A DNA stretch of 64,000 bases. Origin: Cognatishimia coralii. Lineage in GTDB: Bacteria > Pseudomonadota > Alphaproteobacteria > Rhodobacterales > Rhodobacteraceae. The position numbers were made by a program, and so were the translations under genes. The stretch's first letter is position 1. Each line of letters starts with the position of its first letter. Positions 8,125-16,565 of this stretch are shown here, piece by piece. The notes beneath the pieces were generated by a model. That model did no database searches. It saw nothing but the letters and a program-made list of their open reading frames with translations, and had not been told where the DNA came from. The DNA is taken from assembly GCF_037478305.1 (NCBI RefSeq), contig NZ_JBBGAZ010000001.1, positions 744,001-808,000 of the forward strand, given 5' to 3'.

Positions 8125-9279
8125 TTAGTAGACGTCACCTTTAGATACTTTCTTAGAGAACTCGGTCTCTCCACCCTCTGCCAAAATCTTGGCTTGCTCG
8201 ATCCAACCATCGCGGGTGATGCGACCCTTGAATTTCAAGCGAGAGTCTACCCACGCCACTTCGGCCTCGGTCCATTTTGCAATTTGGTCAAAGTGATAGA
8301 AGCCAAGCTCGTTGAGCGTCTGCTCTAGCTTTGGTCCCACACCTTTCAACTGTTTCAGATCATCTGCACCAGCTTTGCGCGCAGCTTTCATGCGGCGCGG
8401 CGCTTTTTCCTTAACCTCGGCAGCCCCTTCGGCGGCTTTCTCGGCCTTGGGCGCGGCTTTCTTGGCAGGTGCTTTCTTGGCAGGCTTTTTGGCCTGCTGC
8501 GCGGCTGACTTCGGACGTTCCGCAGCCGCCGGCGTCGGATCCGCCGCATCACGACCCGCGACTTTGCCGTCCTTGCCAATCCAAGGCGTGGTCAGAGGCA
8601 CTTCGGTGCCATCAATCCGCTTGATGCTGTCGCCGAGATCCGTCGCCAGTTGCGCCGACGCATTGTATTTGGTTTTGCCCGAGTCAAACTCACCCAAAGA
8701 GGTCAGTCCGTTCAAAGGCTCTGCCGCGTAACGGCCGTTCTGAGGCCCCGGCACAGGCACCTCGCCACGTGCCATCTCGTCGATCATCTCGCCGAGACGC
8801 GCAGCTGTCAGGTCTTCGTAGTAGTCCTTGCCGATCTGCGCCATTGGGGCGTTTGCACAGGCACCGAGGCACTCAACCTCTTCCCATGAAAACTTGCCAT
8901 CGGCAGACAGCTCATGCGGGCGCTCTGCGATCTTTTCTTTGCAGACTGAAATCAGATCCTCTGCCCCGCAGATCATGCAGGACGTCGTGCCGCAAATCTG
9001 CAAATGCGCAACGGAACCAACAGGTTGCAGTTGGAACATAAAGTAGAAGGACGCGACCTCAAGCACGCGGATATAGGCCATTCCCAACAGATCCGCGACC
9101 GCTTCGATCGCGGGCTTAGACAGCCAGCCCTCTTGCTCCTGTGCACGCCACAACAGCGGGATCACAGCAGAGGCCTGGCGACCCTCGGGATACTTAGTCA
9201 TCTGCGCTTCGGCCCAGGCCTGATTGGCGGCTGTGAAGGCAAAGCTTTCAGGTTGTTCGTGATAAAGACGACGCAGCAT
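8125..9279 (-). CDS. nuoE: NADH-quinone oxidoreductase subunit E with C-terminal extension
   Basis: The 24-kDa-type subunit of complex I, carrying the N1a [2Fe-2S] cluster with ligands Cys96, Cys101 (CGTTSC), Cys137 and Cys141 (CLGAC). At 384 aa it is far longer than the roughly 170-240 residues usual for NuoE. After the thioredoxin-like core (to about residue 170) come a Lys/Ala-rich linker (about 255-305) and a helix-hairpin-helix-like domain (308-366, KGVGPKLE), then a short tail. The same domain ends the next gene. It starts where nuoD ends (they share base 9279). The extension is unlikely to be needed for electron transfer. Confidence 0.95.
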   Translation of the reverse strand: MLRRLYHEQPESFAFTAANQAWAEAQMTKYPEGRQASAVIPLLWRAQEQEGWLSKPAIEAVADLLGMAYIRVLEVASFYFMFQLQPVGSVAHLQICGTTSCMICGAEDLISVCKEKIAERPHELSADGKFSWEEVECLGACANAPMAQIGKDYYEDLTAARLGEMIDEMARGEVPVPGPQNGRYAAEPLNGLTSLGEFDSGKTKYNASAQLATDLGDSIKRIDGTEVPLTTPWIGKDGKVAGRDAADPTPAAAERPKSAAQQAKKPAKKAPAKKAAPKAEKAAEGAAEVKEKAPRRMKAARKAGADDLKQLKGVGPKLEQTLNELGFYHFDQIAKWTEAEVAWVDSRLKFKGRITRDGWIEQAKILAEGGETEFSKKVSKGDVY

Positions 9280-10505
9280 TAACGGTCAATCTCCCCAAAA
9301 ACGATATCCATGGTGCCGATGATCGCGGCCACATCAGCCAGCTGGTGGCCTTTGGACAGGTGGTCACAGGCCTGCAAATGCGCATATCCCGGCGCGCGGA
9401 TCTTGGCGCGGTAGGGCTGGTTCGTGCCATCGGCGACCAGATAAACGCCAAACTCACCCTTCGGCGCTTCGACCGCCGCATAGACCTCGCCCGCAGGGAC
9501 GTGGAAACCTTCGGTGTAAAGCTTGAAGTGATGGATGAGGCTCTCCATCGAGGTCTTCATGTCCGACCGCTTAGGAGGAGTCAGCTTGCCACGCGCCAGC
9601 ACGTCGCCGGTGGCTTCGCGCAGTTTCACGATCGCCTGACGGATGATCGACACCGACTGGCGCATCTCTTCCATGCGCATGAGGTAACGGTCATAACAGT
9701 CGCCGTTCTTGCCCACTGGGATCTGGAACTCGAACTCGTCGTAGCACTCGTAAGGCTGCGCACGCCGCAGGTCCCACGCAAGGCCAGCAGAGCGCGCCAT
9801 GACGCCAGAGAAGCCATATTGCAGCACGGTTTCCTGATCCACGACAGCGATATCAACGTTACGCTGCTTAAAGATCCGGTTTTCGGTCAAAAGCCCATCG
9901 ATATTGTCCAAGCGATCTGGGAAGGTGATCGCCCATTCCTCGATATCATCCAAGAGCTTGTCGGTGATGTCCTGATGCACGCCGCCGGGGCGGAAGTAGT
10001 TTGCGTGCAGACGCGCGCCACAGGCCCGTTCGTAGAAAATCATCAGCTCTTCGCGGTCTTCAAAGCCCCAGAGCGGCGGGGTCAGCGCGCCGACGTCCAT
10101 CGCCTGGGTGGTGACGTTCATCAAGTGGTTGAGAACACGACCGATTTCGCAGAACAAAACGCGGATCAGCTGGGCACGACGCGGCACCTCGGTGCCTGTC
10201 AGCTTTTCGATGGCCAGACACCAGGCGTGTTCCTGGTTCATCGGTGCCACATAGTCCAACCGGTCAAAATACGGCAGGTTCTGCAGGTACGTGCGGCTTT
10301 CCATCAGCTTTTCGGTACCACGGTGCAGCAGGCCGACGTGCGGGTCACAACGTTCTACGATCTCGCCATCGAGTTCCAGAACCAGACGCAACACGCCGTG
10401 GGCCGCAGGGTGCTGCGGGCCAAAGTTGATGTTAAAGTTGCGGATTTTCTGTTCGCCCTGCAGCGCGTCTACGCTGCCGTCGTCAAATTTGGAGCCGTCC
10501 ATCAT
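9279..10505 (-). CDS. nuoD: NADH-quinone oxidoreductase subunit D
   Basis: The 49-kDa-type subunit (408 aa), which forms the quinone-binding site with NuoB. Visible are the N-terminal INFGPQHPAAHGVLRL motif, with the quinone-site His of the HPAAHG loop, the DRLDYVAPMNQEHAW stretch and the typical C-terminus FGEIDR. Two ATG codons stand in a row (10505 and 10502). The first makes an ATGA overlap with the nuoC stop, and AGGAGG lies six bases upstream of it, so I use 10505. Confidence 0.97.
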   Translation of the reverse strand: MMDGSKFDDGSVDALQGEQKIRNFNINFGPQHPAAHGVLRLVLELDGEIVERCDPHVGLLHRGTEKLMESRTYLQNLPYFDRLDYVAPMNQEHAWCLAIEKLTGTEVPRRAQLIRVLFCEIGRVLNHLMNVTTQAMDVGALTPPLWGFEDREELMIFYERACGARLHANYFRPGGVHQDITDKLLDDIEEWAITFPDRLDNIDGLLTENRIFKQRNVDIAVVDQETVLQYGFSGVMARSAGLAWDLRRAQPYECYDEFEFQIPVGKNGDCYDRYLMRMEEMRQSVSIIRQAIVKLREATGDVLARGKLTPPKRSDMKTSMESLIHHFKLYTEGFHVPAGEVYAAVEAPKGEFGVYLVADGTNQPYRAKIRAPGYAHLQACDHLSKGHQLADVAAIIGTMDIVFGEIDR

Positions 10506-11110
10506 TTCGCCTCCTCCTGCTTTTCATCGCCCGGCAGGATGTAATTCGCGCCCTCCCATGGGGACATGAAATCAAACTGACGGTATTCCTGCACCAGATC
10601 GACCGGCTCATAGACAACACGCTTGAGCTCTTCGTCGTAACGCACTTCGGTGTAGCCTGTGGTCGGGAAGTCCTTGCGCAGCGGGTGCCCACGGAAACCG
10701 TAGTCAGTAAGCAGGCGGCGCAGGTCTGGGTGATCTGTGAAGATAATCCCAAACATATCAAAGACTTCGCGCTCAAACCAATTCGCACCCGCGTGGACGG
10801 GCGTGATCGACGGCACCATATCCTCTTCGCGGATCGAGACGCGCAGGCGCACCCGTTGGTTCTGATGCATCGACAGGAAGTGATAGACCACGTCAAAGCG
10901 TTTTGACCGCTCTGGATAATCCACAGCGGTGATGTCGATCAGGGTCGAGAATTTGCAGGTCGGCTCGGTTTTCAAAAACTCGACAAAGGCCAAGAGATTG
11001 CTTGGGGCCACGTCAATGTTCAGTTCACCGAAGGTCACGTCCCAGGCCAGGACGCAATCGGTACGCTTGGCCTCGATCAGAGCGCCCAGTTCGTTCAGTG
11101 CATCACTCAT
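10502..11110 (-). CDS. nuoC: NADH-quinone oxidoreductase subunit C
   Basis: The 30-kDa-type peripheral subunit of complex I (202 aa), without cofactor. The family signature HPDLRRLLTDYGFRGHPLRK with the following DFP is present near residues 135-160. It is a separate gene, not fused to nuoD as in E. coli. It overlaps nuoB upstream by four bases and nuoD downstream by four bases, a tightly coupled arrangement. Confidence 0.97.
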   Translation of the reverse strand: MSDALNELGALIEAKRTDCVLAWDVTFGELNIDVAPSNLLAFVEFLKTEPTCKFSTLIDITAVDYPERSKRFDVVYHFLSMHQNQRVRLRVSIREEDMVPSITPVHAGANWFEREVFDMFGIIFTDHPDLRRLLTDYGFRGHPLRKDFPTTGYTEVRYDEELKRVVYEPVDLVQEYRQFDFMSPWEGANYILPGDEKQEEAK

Positions 11111-11640
11111 CGTACCAAAGTCCCCGTGCGGCGGATCTTACGTTGCAACTGCAGGATCCCATAAAGAAGCGCTTCCGCTGTTGGAGGGCAACCCGGCACA
11201 TAGACATCCACAGGCACCACGCGGTCACAGCCACGTACAACCGAATAGGAATAGTGGTAGTAGCCGCCACCATTGGCACAGGAGCCCATGGAAATCACAT
11301 AACGAGGCTCTGGCATCTGGTCATAGACCTTGCGCAGCGCAGGGGCCATTTTGTTGGTCAGGGTACCCGCCACGATCATCAGGTCAGACTGACGTGGAGA
11401 CGCACGCGGCGCAGTCCCAAACCGCTCAAGGTCATAACGCGGCATCGAGAGTTGGATCATCTCGACCGCACAGCACGCCAGACCAAACGTCATCCAGTGC
11501 AGCGAGCCGGTGCGGGCCCAGTTGATAATGTCCTCGGTCGAGGTCAGCAGAAAGCCCTTGTCCTGCAGCTCGGCATTCAGAGCCTGCGTCGCGACTTCTT
11601 TGTCAGCGCCCGCAGAATTCGCCCCCGTCACTACTCCCAT
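11107..11640 (-). CDS. nuoB: NADH-quinone oxidoreductase subunit B
   Basis: Subunit carrying the terminal N2 [4Fe-4S] cluster, which reduces quinone. The ligands are seen as the tandem Cys56-Cys57 in FGLACCAVEM, one in MGSCANGGG and one in PGCPPT. Length is 177 aa from the ATG at 11640. A GTG seven codons upstream (11661) is possible, but the ATG has an AAGGGGG stretch in front of it and gives the usual MGVVTG start. It overlaps nuoA by ten bases. Confidence 0.96.
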   Translation of the reverse strand: MGVVTGANSAGADKEVATQALNAELQDKGFLLTSTEDIINWARTGSLHWMTFGLACCAVEMIQLSMPRYDLERFGTAPRASPRQSDLMIVAGTLTNKMAPALRKVYDQMPEPRYVISMGSCANGGGYYHYSYSVVRGCDRVVPVDVYVPGCPPTAEALLYGILQLQRKIRRTGTLVR

Positions 11641-11996
11641 TCCAAGGCCCCCTTCTTCCACTCATAGGCAAAGCCAATGGTCAGAACGCCCAGGAACACC
11701 ATCATCGACCAGAAGCCGACCATCGAGATGTCCTTAAAGGCCACAGCCCAAGGGAATAGCATCGCGATCTCGAGATCGAAGATGATGAAGAGGATCGAGA
11801 CCAGATAAAACCGGACGTCGAACTTCATCCGCGCATCGTCAAACGCGTTGAAACCACACTCGTAAGCGCTGACTTTTTCAGGGTCGGGATTTCGAACGGC
11901 AACAACAACAGCGGCGAGAATAAGAACAAGGCCAAGTGCAATGGCGATGGCCAGAAACACGAGGATCGGGAGGTACTCCCTCAGCATCTCTTCCAC
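11631..11996 (-). CDS. nuoA: NADH-quinone oxidoreductase subunit A
   Basis: Small membrane subunit of complex I with three hydrophobic segments. It has the conserved loop SAYECGFNAFDDARMKFDVRFYLVSI, whose Cys marks the quinone-cavity switch loop. The ATG at 11987 (MLREYLP) is possible, but a GTG three codons upstream (11996) has AAGGAG seven bases before it, so I take the GTG; this gives 121 aa. It is the first gene of the nuo operon, preceded by 330 bp without a gene. Confidence 0.95.
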   Translation of the reverse strand: MEEMLREYLPILVFLAIAIALGLVLILAAVVVAVRNPDPEKVSAYECGFNAFDDARMKFDVRFYLVSILFIIFDLEIAMLFPWAVAFKDISMVGFWSMMVFLGVLTIGFAYEWKKGALEWE

Positions 11997-12055
11997 AGGG
12001 TGGCTCCTTTCATGCACAGCAGCGTGCAGTCTAGATGGCTGTATCAATCATCGTG

Positions 12056-12084
12056 GGTTTACCTGCGCCCTCTTGCGTGGTCAA
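12056..12084 (-). promoter_or_regulatory. Candidate promoter of the nuo operon
   Basis: On the minus strand, TTGACC (12079-12084) is followed after 17 bases by TAAACC (12056-12061). This would give a leader of roughly 50-60 bases before the nuoA GTG. The -35 box is good and the -10 box is only fair. Confidence 0.4.
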
Positions 12085-12237
12085 CCAAAAGGGCGCTTTC
12101 TCACCTTAAATTGTGAACCATTTGTAAACCCACACTAGATGTGCGCAGAGCGTCCTGCGGGCTGCCGTTGGGTGATCGGTCTTCGGTGAAGGCTGATTTC
12201 CTCAAGACTTCAGCAAAATCGCCTTAAAAACATAGTA

Positions 12238-12255
12238 TTTCTACGGGTGTAGAAA
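12238..12255. promoter_or_regulatory. Inverted repeat between the liu and nuo operons
   Basis: TTTCTAC / GTAGAAA, a perfect 7-bp repeat with a 4-base GGGT centre. On the minus strand it lies about 75 bases past the liuC stop and is followed by a T-rich stretch (TACTATGTTTTT). It could be a weak terminator for the liu operon, or an operator for nuo; the sequence does not decide. Confidence 0.35.
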
Positions 12256-12326
12256 ACGCGCGTTGAAAGGCCAGTCATGAGAGCGGGATTGTAAATTATT
12301 TTTCCACGGTCTTGTTGACTAATTTT

Positions 12327-13115
12327 CTAAGAAACCCAGCGCGGTATACGCTTTTCAAAAAACGCAGAAACGCCTTCCTTCGCGGTCTCGGTTTCCCAGC
12401 ATGACACAAGCTCGGAAATGCTGTGATCGATGGTCTCTTCGGTGATGTTCCCCCCAAGCGCGAGAGCCAGACGTTTCGCCCGCGCAACGGCTTCAGGTGC
12501 AGCGCTCAGATATGGCAGGATCTCGGCCTCAACGGCCGCATCGATCTCGTCTTTGGCCACCACCTTGGCCAGCAGCCCAAGCTCTTTTGCCTCGTCTGAA
12601 TCAAACAGTCGGGCCGACATAAACACACGTCGCGCATTGGCCTCTCCCATTCGGGCGAGGACATAGGGGCCGATGGTGGCCGGGATCAACCCAAGGCGCG
12701 TCTCGGTGAGACCCATTTTTATCCCCTCAGCCGCAATCGCCACATCACAGACCGAGGTCATCCCAACGCCGCCGCCAAAGGCATTGCCTTCAAGACAGCC
12801 AATCAAAGGCTTGGGCATCGTGTTTAAGGCATTGAGCATCATTGCAAGCGCTTTGGCTTCGCGCGCACGGGTCTCGGCATCCGCCGCCATCTGTTCTTGC
12901 ATCCAGCCGAGATCACCGCCTGCGCAGAAACTCTTGCCAGCCCCCTTCAGCACAACGACCCGAACATCCGCGTCCTGCCCCAAAAGCGTTGCTGCTTGGG
13001 TCAGCTCTTGGATCATGAGGGCTGAAAGCGCATTATGCTTTTCCGCTCGGTTCAACAAAAGCGTTGCGACGCCGCGCGGGTCAGTCTCGATCCGGATCGT
13101 TTGAAACGCGCTCAT
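12327..13115 (-). CDS. liuC: Methylglutaconyl-CoA hydratase (enoyl-CoA hydratase family)
   Basis: Crotonase-fold enzyme (262 aa), probably hydrating 3-methylglutaconyl-CoA to HMG-CoA in leucine breakdown. The fold is shown by NALSALMIQEL, the oxyanion-hole segment GKSFCAGGDLGWMQ (about 70-83) and EGNAFGGGVGM (about 109-119). The two catalytic Glu sites of classic hydratases are not all obvious by eye. The specific substrate is inferred from its place as the last gene after liuA, liuB, liuD and liuE. It starts one base after the liuE stop. Confidence 0.88.
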   Translation of the reverse strand: MSAFQTIRIETDPRGVATLLLNRAEKHNALSALMIQELTQAATLLGQDADVRVVVLKGAGKSFCAGGDLGWMQEQMAADAETRAREAKALAMMLNALNTMPKPLIGCLEGNAFGGGVGMTSVCDVAIAAEGIKMGLTETRLGLIPATIGPYVLARMGEANARRVFMSARLFDSDEAKELGLLAKVVAKDEIDAAVEAEILPYLSAAPEAVARAKRLALALGGNITEETIDHSISELVSCWETETAKEGVSAFFEKRIPRWVS

Positions 13116-13116
13116 T

Positions 13117-13974
13117 TTACTCTCCTGTGCGCATGGCCTGTGCCATGCCAGCTGCTTTTTCCAGAACTTGGGCGTTCAAACCGGTCGTAAAACCCAAGGC
13201 CTCAAGCCGTGCCTGAACCGCTTCGGTCGCGACATTGCCCGCAGCGCCCGGCGCATAAGGGCAGCCCCCTAGCCCACCGACCGCCGCATCAAAGACGCGA
13301 AGGCCTTGATCCAGCGACGCCTCGATATTGACCAACGCACGACCGGCTGTGTCGTGATAATGCCCTGCGAGTTTTTCGACCGGAACCTCTTGGCTCACCA
13401 CCTTCAGCATCGCGGTAATCCGCTCGGGCGTGGCTTGGCCAATTGTGTCGCCCAGCGAAATCTCATAGCAGCCCATGTCAAACAGATCCCGCGCGACCTT
13501 CGCAACCCGCTCAGGCGCGACGGGCCCGTCATAAGGGCAATCCGAAACGCAGCTTACATAGCCGCGCACCGGGATGCCCTGCCCCTTGGCCGCCTCAGCA
13601 ACTGGCGCAAAGCGCGCGAGGCTTTCTTCGATGCTGGCGTTGATATTGGCCTTTGAAAACCCCTCAGACGCCGAGCCAAAAATCGCGATTTCATCCGCTT
13701 TGGCCGCAACCGCGCCATCAAACCCGCGCATGTTCGGTGTGAGCGCGGCATAGGACACGCCATTTGCCCGTGTGATACCCGCCAAAACATCCGCCGAATC
13801 CGCCATCTGAGGCACCCATTTCGGAGACACAAAACTCGCCACTTCGATGCGGCGAAACCCCGCAGAGCTTAGGCAATCGACCAGCGCAATCTTGTCAGCC
13901 GTTGCGATCTGTTGCTTTTCGTTCTGCAACCCGTCGCGCGGCCCCACCTCGAATATCTCAACAAACTCAGTCAT
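13117..13974 (-). CDS. liuE: Hydroxymethylglutaryl-CoA lyase
   Basis: TIM-barrel lyase (285 aa) that cleaves HMG-CoA to acetoacetate and acetyl-CoA, the last step of leucine catabolism. Visible motifs are EVGPRDGLQNE near the N-terminus (catalytic Arg and metal Asp), SFVSPKWVPQMAD, the HYHDTAGRALVN metal-binding His region and the C-terminal loop GGLGGCPYAPGAAGNVATE with its catalytic Cys. It starts exactly after the stop of the GST gene and is read together with it. Confidence 0.95.
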   Translation of the reverse strand: MTEFVEIFEVGPRDGLQNEKQQIATADKIALVDCLSSAGFRRIEVASFVSPKWVPQMADSADVLAGITRANGVSYAALTPNMRGFDGAVAAKADEIAIFGSASEGFSKANINASIEESLARFAPVAEAAKGQGIPVRGYVSCVSDCPYDGPVAPERVAKVARDLFDMGCYEISLGDTIGQATPERITAMLKVVSQEVPVEKLAGHYHDTAGRALVNIEASLDQGLRVFDAAVGGLGGCPYAPGAAGNVATEAVQARLEALGFTTGLNAQVLEKAAGMAQAMRTGE

Positions 13975-14634
13975 CTAGACCTCGGGGACAGGATAAAAAT
14001 CCTGCGCATAGAAGTTTTGCGGCCCTTCTTTGGCCAATACGGCTTGATAGGCGGGGCGCGCCTGAATGCGGGCGATATAGGCCCGAACGTTTGGAAATGG
14101 CGTGAGGTCGACAAAGAATGGCACAGCAAAGAGGTTAAACCCCAGCATCGTATCCGCCGCCGAAAAGCCGCTTGGCAACAGCCAGTCCTGCCCATCCAAA
14201 GCTGCCTCAATAACCTTCACAGACGCCCTTAGCCGAGCGACTTCGAGCTTTAGAACGACGGGCGAAGCTTTGGCAGGCGGGCGCAAGAACACCATCTGTA
14301 AATTCAAGGACGCAATCGTGCTGGCCTGGGTTTCCGCATAAGACAGCCACTGCAGAAAGGCGATGCGCTCAGCCTCTCCGGCCAGACGTCCCAAACCATG
14401 CTCCGGCCGCGTTTCACAAAGGTATTCGGTGATGGCGGGGCTTTCAAAAATCACTTGCCCGTCGATCTCTAGCGCAGGCGCGCGACCACCCGGAGATTTC
14501 GCGAGATAGGCCGGATCGCGCAGGGATCCATCCGTGATCGCGTAAGTCTCTACCTCATAGTCGAGCCCCATTTCTTCCAGCAGCCACATAATCCGCATCG
14601 AGCGCGAATAAGGAATATGATGCAGTGTGATCAT
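13975..14634 (-). CDS. Glutathione S-transferase family protein
   Basis: A 219-aa protein with an N-terminal thioredoxin-like domain (ITLHHIPYSRSMRIMWLLEEMG, then SPGGRAPALEIDG and FESPAITEYL) and an all-helical C-terminal domain. The SRS in HIPYSRS is the expected position of the active Ser. The FESPAITEYL loop binds the gamma-glutamyl part of glutathione in this family. The ATG overlaps the liuD stop as ATGA, and the gene touches liuE, so it is part of the liu operon. Its substrate is unknown. Confidence 0.9.
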   Translation of the reverse strand: MITLHHIPYSRSMRIMWLLEEMGLDYEVETYAITDGSLRDPAYLAKSPGGRAPALEIDGQVIFESPAITEYLCETRPEHGLGRLAGEAERIAFLQWLSYAETQASTIASLNLQMVFLRPPAKASPVVLKLEVARLRASVKVIEAALDGQDWLLPSGFSAADTMLGFNLFAVPFFVDLTPFPNVRAYIARIQARPAYQAVLAKEGPQNFYAQDFYPVPEV

Positions 14635-16565
14635 ACAGCGCCCTCCTCCATCAGGATCAGAACATCGCCCGCATTGACCTGAGCCCCTTCCGAACAAGGC
14701 ACTTCCGAGACCACCCCGTCCATACCCGCAAGCAAAGCGTGTTCCATCTTCATGGCCTCAAGGATAGCCAAACGATCGCCTTTTTGAACCGTGTCGCCTT
14801 GGGATACAAACAGAGCCTTCACCACGCCCGGCATCGGAGCGGCCACAGAATTCCCTGCAGCATCGGCATCGGTCTGACGATCCAAAGGATCCAAAATCTG
14901 AAACGCCACGCTTTGGGCCGCAAAGACTGTAATTTCTTGGCCTTGGAACGCATGGGCGTAGACAGCTTTTCCTCCGACGGACCAAACGCCTGACGCCTTA
15001 GAAAATTCAAAGCTCTCGCCCAGCGCGTGAACGGTAATCTGAGATGGGCTGTATACTTCAGTCGCGACCGCAAAGACTTCGTCGCCTTGCGGGAGTTCAA
15101 AACTCTGGCGCAGCGCCCCCCACAGGGAAAACCCACTTTCTTTGGTCAAGCTTGGCAAGATCGCAAACAAGGCAGCCTGTGCCACTAGCGACGCGGTCAC
15201 ACCCTGAGCCTCAATAAGCGCCTCATAGTCTCGCGCAATCAGGCCCGTATCAACGTCACCTTTTGAGAACCCCTCATGCGCTGCCAACTTCGCCAGAAAC
15301 CCTAGGTTCGTCACTGTGCCCGCCAGTTCCGTCTCGCCCAGCGCGCGGCGCATCTTGGCAAGCGCAATCTCGCGCGTCGCTCCATGGGTGATCAGTTTTG
15401 CCACCATCGGATCATAGAAAGGCGAGATCTCATCCCCTGCCCGCACACCGCTGTCCGCGCGACAGCCCTCCGAGAACATTAGGTGCGAAATCCGGCCAAT
15501 CGCTGGCAAGAAGTTATTGTTGGCATCCTCCGCATAAAGACGCGCTTCAAAGCTATGGCCTGTGATCGTCAAATCCTCTTGCGCCATAGGGATCGGCTCC
15601 CCGCTGACCACACGCAGCTGCCATTCCACCAGATCGACGCCAGTGATGGCCTCCGTTACCGGATGCTCCACCTGCAAGCGCGTGTTCATCTCCATGAACC
15701 AAAACCGATCCGCGCGCAGACCGTCCGAGCCGTCCACGATAAACTCTACCGTCCCCGCGCCCTTATACCCAATCGCCTCCGCAGCCCTCACGGCCGCCTG
15801 CCCCATCGCCTCACGCACTTCTTCGGTCATGCCCGGTGCAGGCGCTTCCTCAAGCACCTTCTGGTGACGACGCTGCAAGGAACAGTCGCGTTCAAAGAGA
15901 TGCACGGCATTCGTTCCATCGCCAAACACCTGAATTTCGATATGACGTGGGTTCTGGATGAACTTCTCAATCAGAACATCAGCATTGCCAAAGCCCGTCA
16001 TGGCCTCACCCTGCGCACTCGCTAAGGCCTCTGCAAAATCGGATGCGGCTTCAACGATCCGCATCCCCTTGCCGCCACCACCAGCAACGGCCTTGATCAT
16101 AACGGGATAGCCAATGCGTGCAGCTTCTTCAGCCAAGAAAGCCGCATCCTGATTATCCCCATGATACCCCGGAACGACAGGTACACCTGCCTCAACCATC
16201 AAAGCCTTCGCTGCATCCTTAAGCCCCATAGCCCGGATCGCGCTGGAGCTTGGCCCAATAAACACCAGCCCCGCAGCCTCAACCGCATCCACGAACTCAG
16301 GGTTCTCCGACAGAAACCCATAGCCCGGATGAATAGCCTCTGCCCCCACGGCCAGCGCCGCATCAATGATGGCATCCCCGCGCAAGTAACTCTCTGCAGG
16401 AGCGGCTCCGCCAAGGCTCACCGCCTCATCCGCCATCGCCACATGCTTCGCGCGCGCATCCACATCCGAATGCACCGCAACACAGTCCACGCCCATCGGC
16501 TGAGCCGTCTCAATCACGCGGCAAGCGATCTCTCCGCGGTTGGCAATCAGGATCTTTTTAAACAT
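14631..16565 (-). CDS. liuD: Methylcrotonyl-CoA carboxylase, biotin-containing alpha subunit
   Basis: Biotin-dependent carboxylase subunit (644 aa) acting with LiuB on 3-methylcrotonyl-CoA. It has a biotin carboxylase domain at the N-terminus (FKKILIANRGEIACRVIETA, ATP loop AVAGGGGKGMRIV, HIEIQVFGDGTNAVHLFERDCSLQRR split by me into known blocks) and a biotinyl domain at the C-terminus with AILEAMKMEH, whose Lys is biotinylated. I use the ATG at 16565, which overlaps the preceding 99-aa gene by eight bases; a GTG three codons upstream is less likely. Acetyl- or propionyl-CoA carboxylase is excluded mainly by context. Confidence 0.93.
   Translation of the reverse strand: MFKKILIANRGEIACRVIETAQPMGVDCVAVHSDVDARAKHVAMADEAVSLGGAAPAESYLRGDAIIDAALAVGAEAIHPGYGFLSENPEFVDAVEAAGLVFIGPSSSAIRAMGLKDAAKALMVEAGVPVVPGYHGDNQDAAFLAEEAARIGYPVMIKAVAGGGGKGMRIVEAASDFAEALASAQGEAMTGFGNADVLIEKFIQNPRHIEIQVFGDGTNAVHLFERDCSLQRRHQKVLEEAPAPGMTEEVREAMGQAAVRAAEAIGYKGAGTVEFIVDGSDGLRADRFWFMEMNTRLQVEHPVTEAITGVDLVEWQLRVVSGEPIPMAQEDLTITGHSFEARLYAEDANNNFLPAIGRISHLMFSEGCRADSGVRAGDEISPFYDPMVAKLITHGATREIALAKMRRALGETELAGTVTNLGFLAKLAAHEGFSKGDVDTGLIARDYEALIEAQGVTASLVAQAALFAILPSLTKESGFSLWGALRQSFELPQGDEVFAVATEVYSPSQITVHALGESFEFSKASGVWSVGGKAVYAHAFQGQEITVFAAQSVAFQILDPLDRQTDADAAGNSVAAPMPGVVKALFVSQGDTVQKGDRLAILEAMKMEHALLAGMDGVVSEVPCSEGAQVNAGDVLILMEEGAV

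Larger units (their letters stand above)
11997..12326. other. Gene-free stretch between nuoA and liuC
   Basis: These 330 bases hold no credible gene on either strand. They contain the candidate nuo promoter, a 7-bp inverted repeat at 12238-12255 and an AT-rich end next to the liuC stop. Nothing else stands out. Confidence 0.7.
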
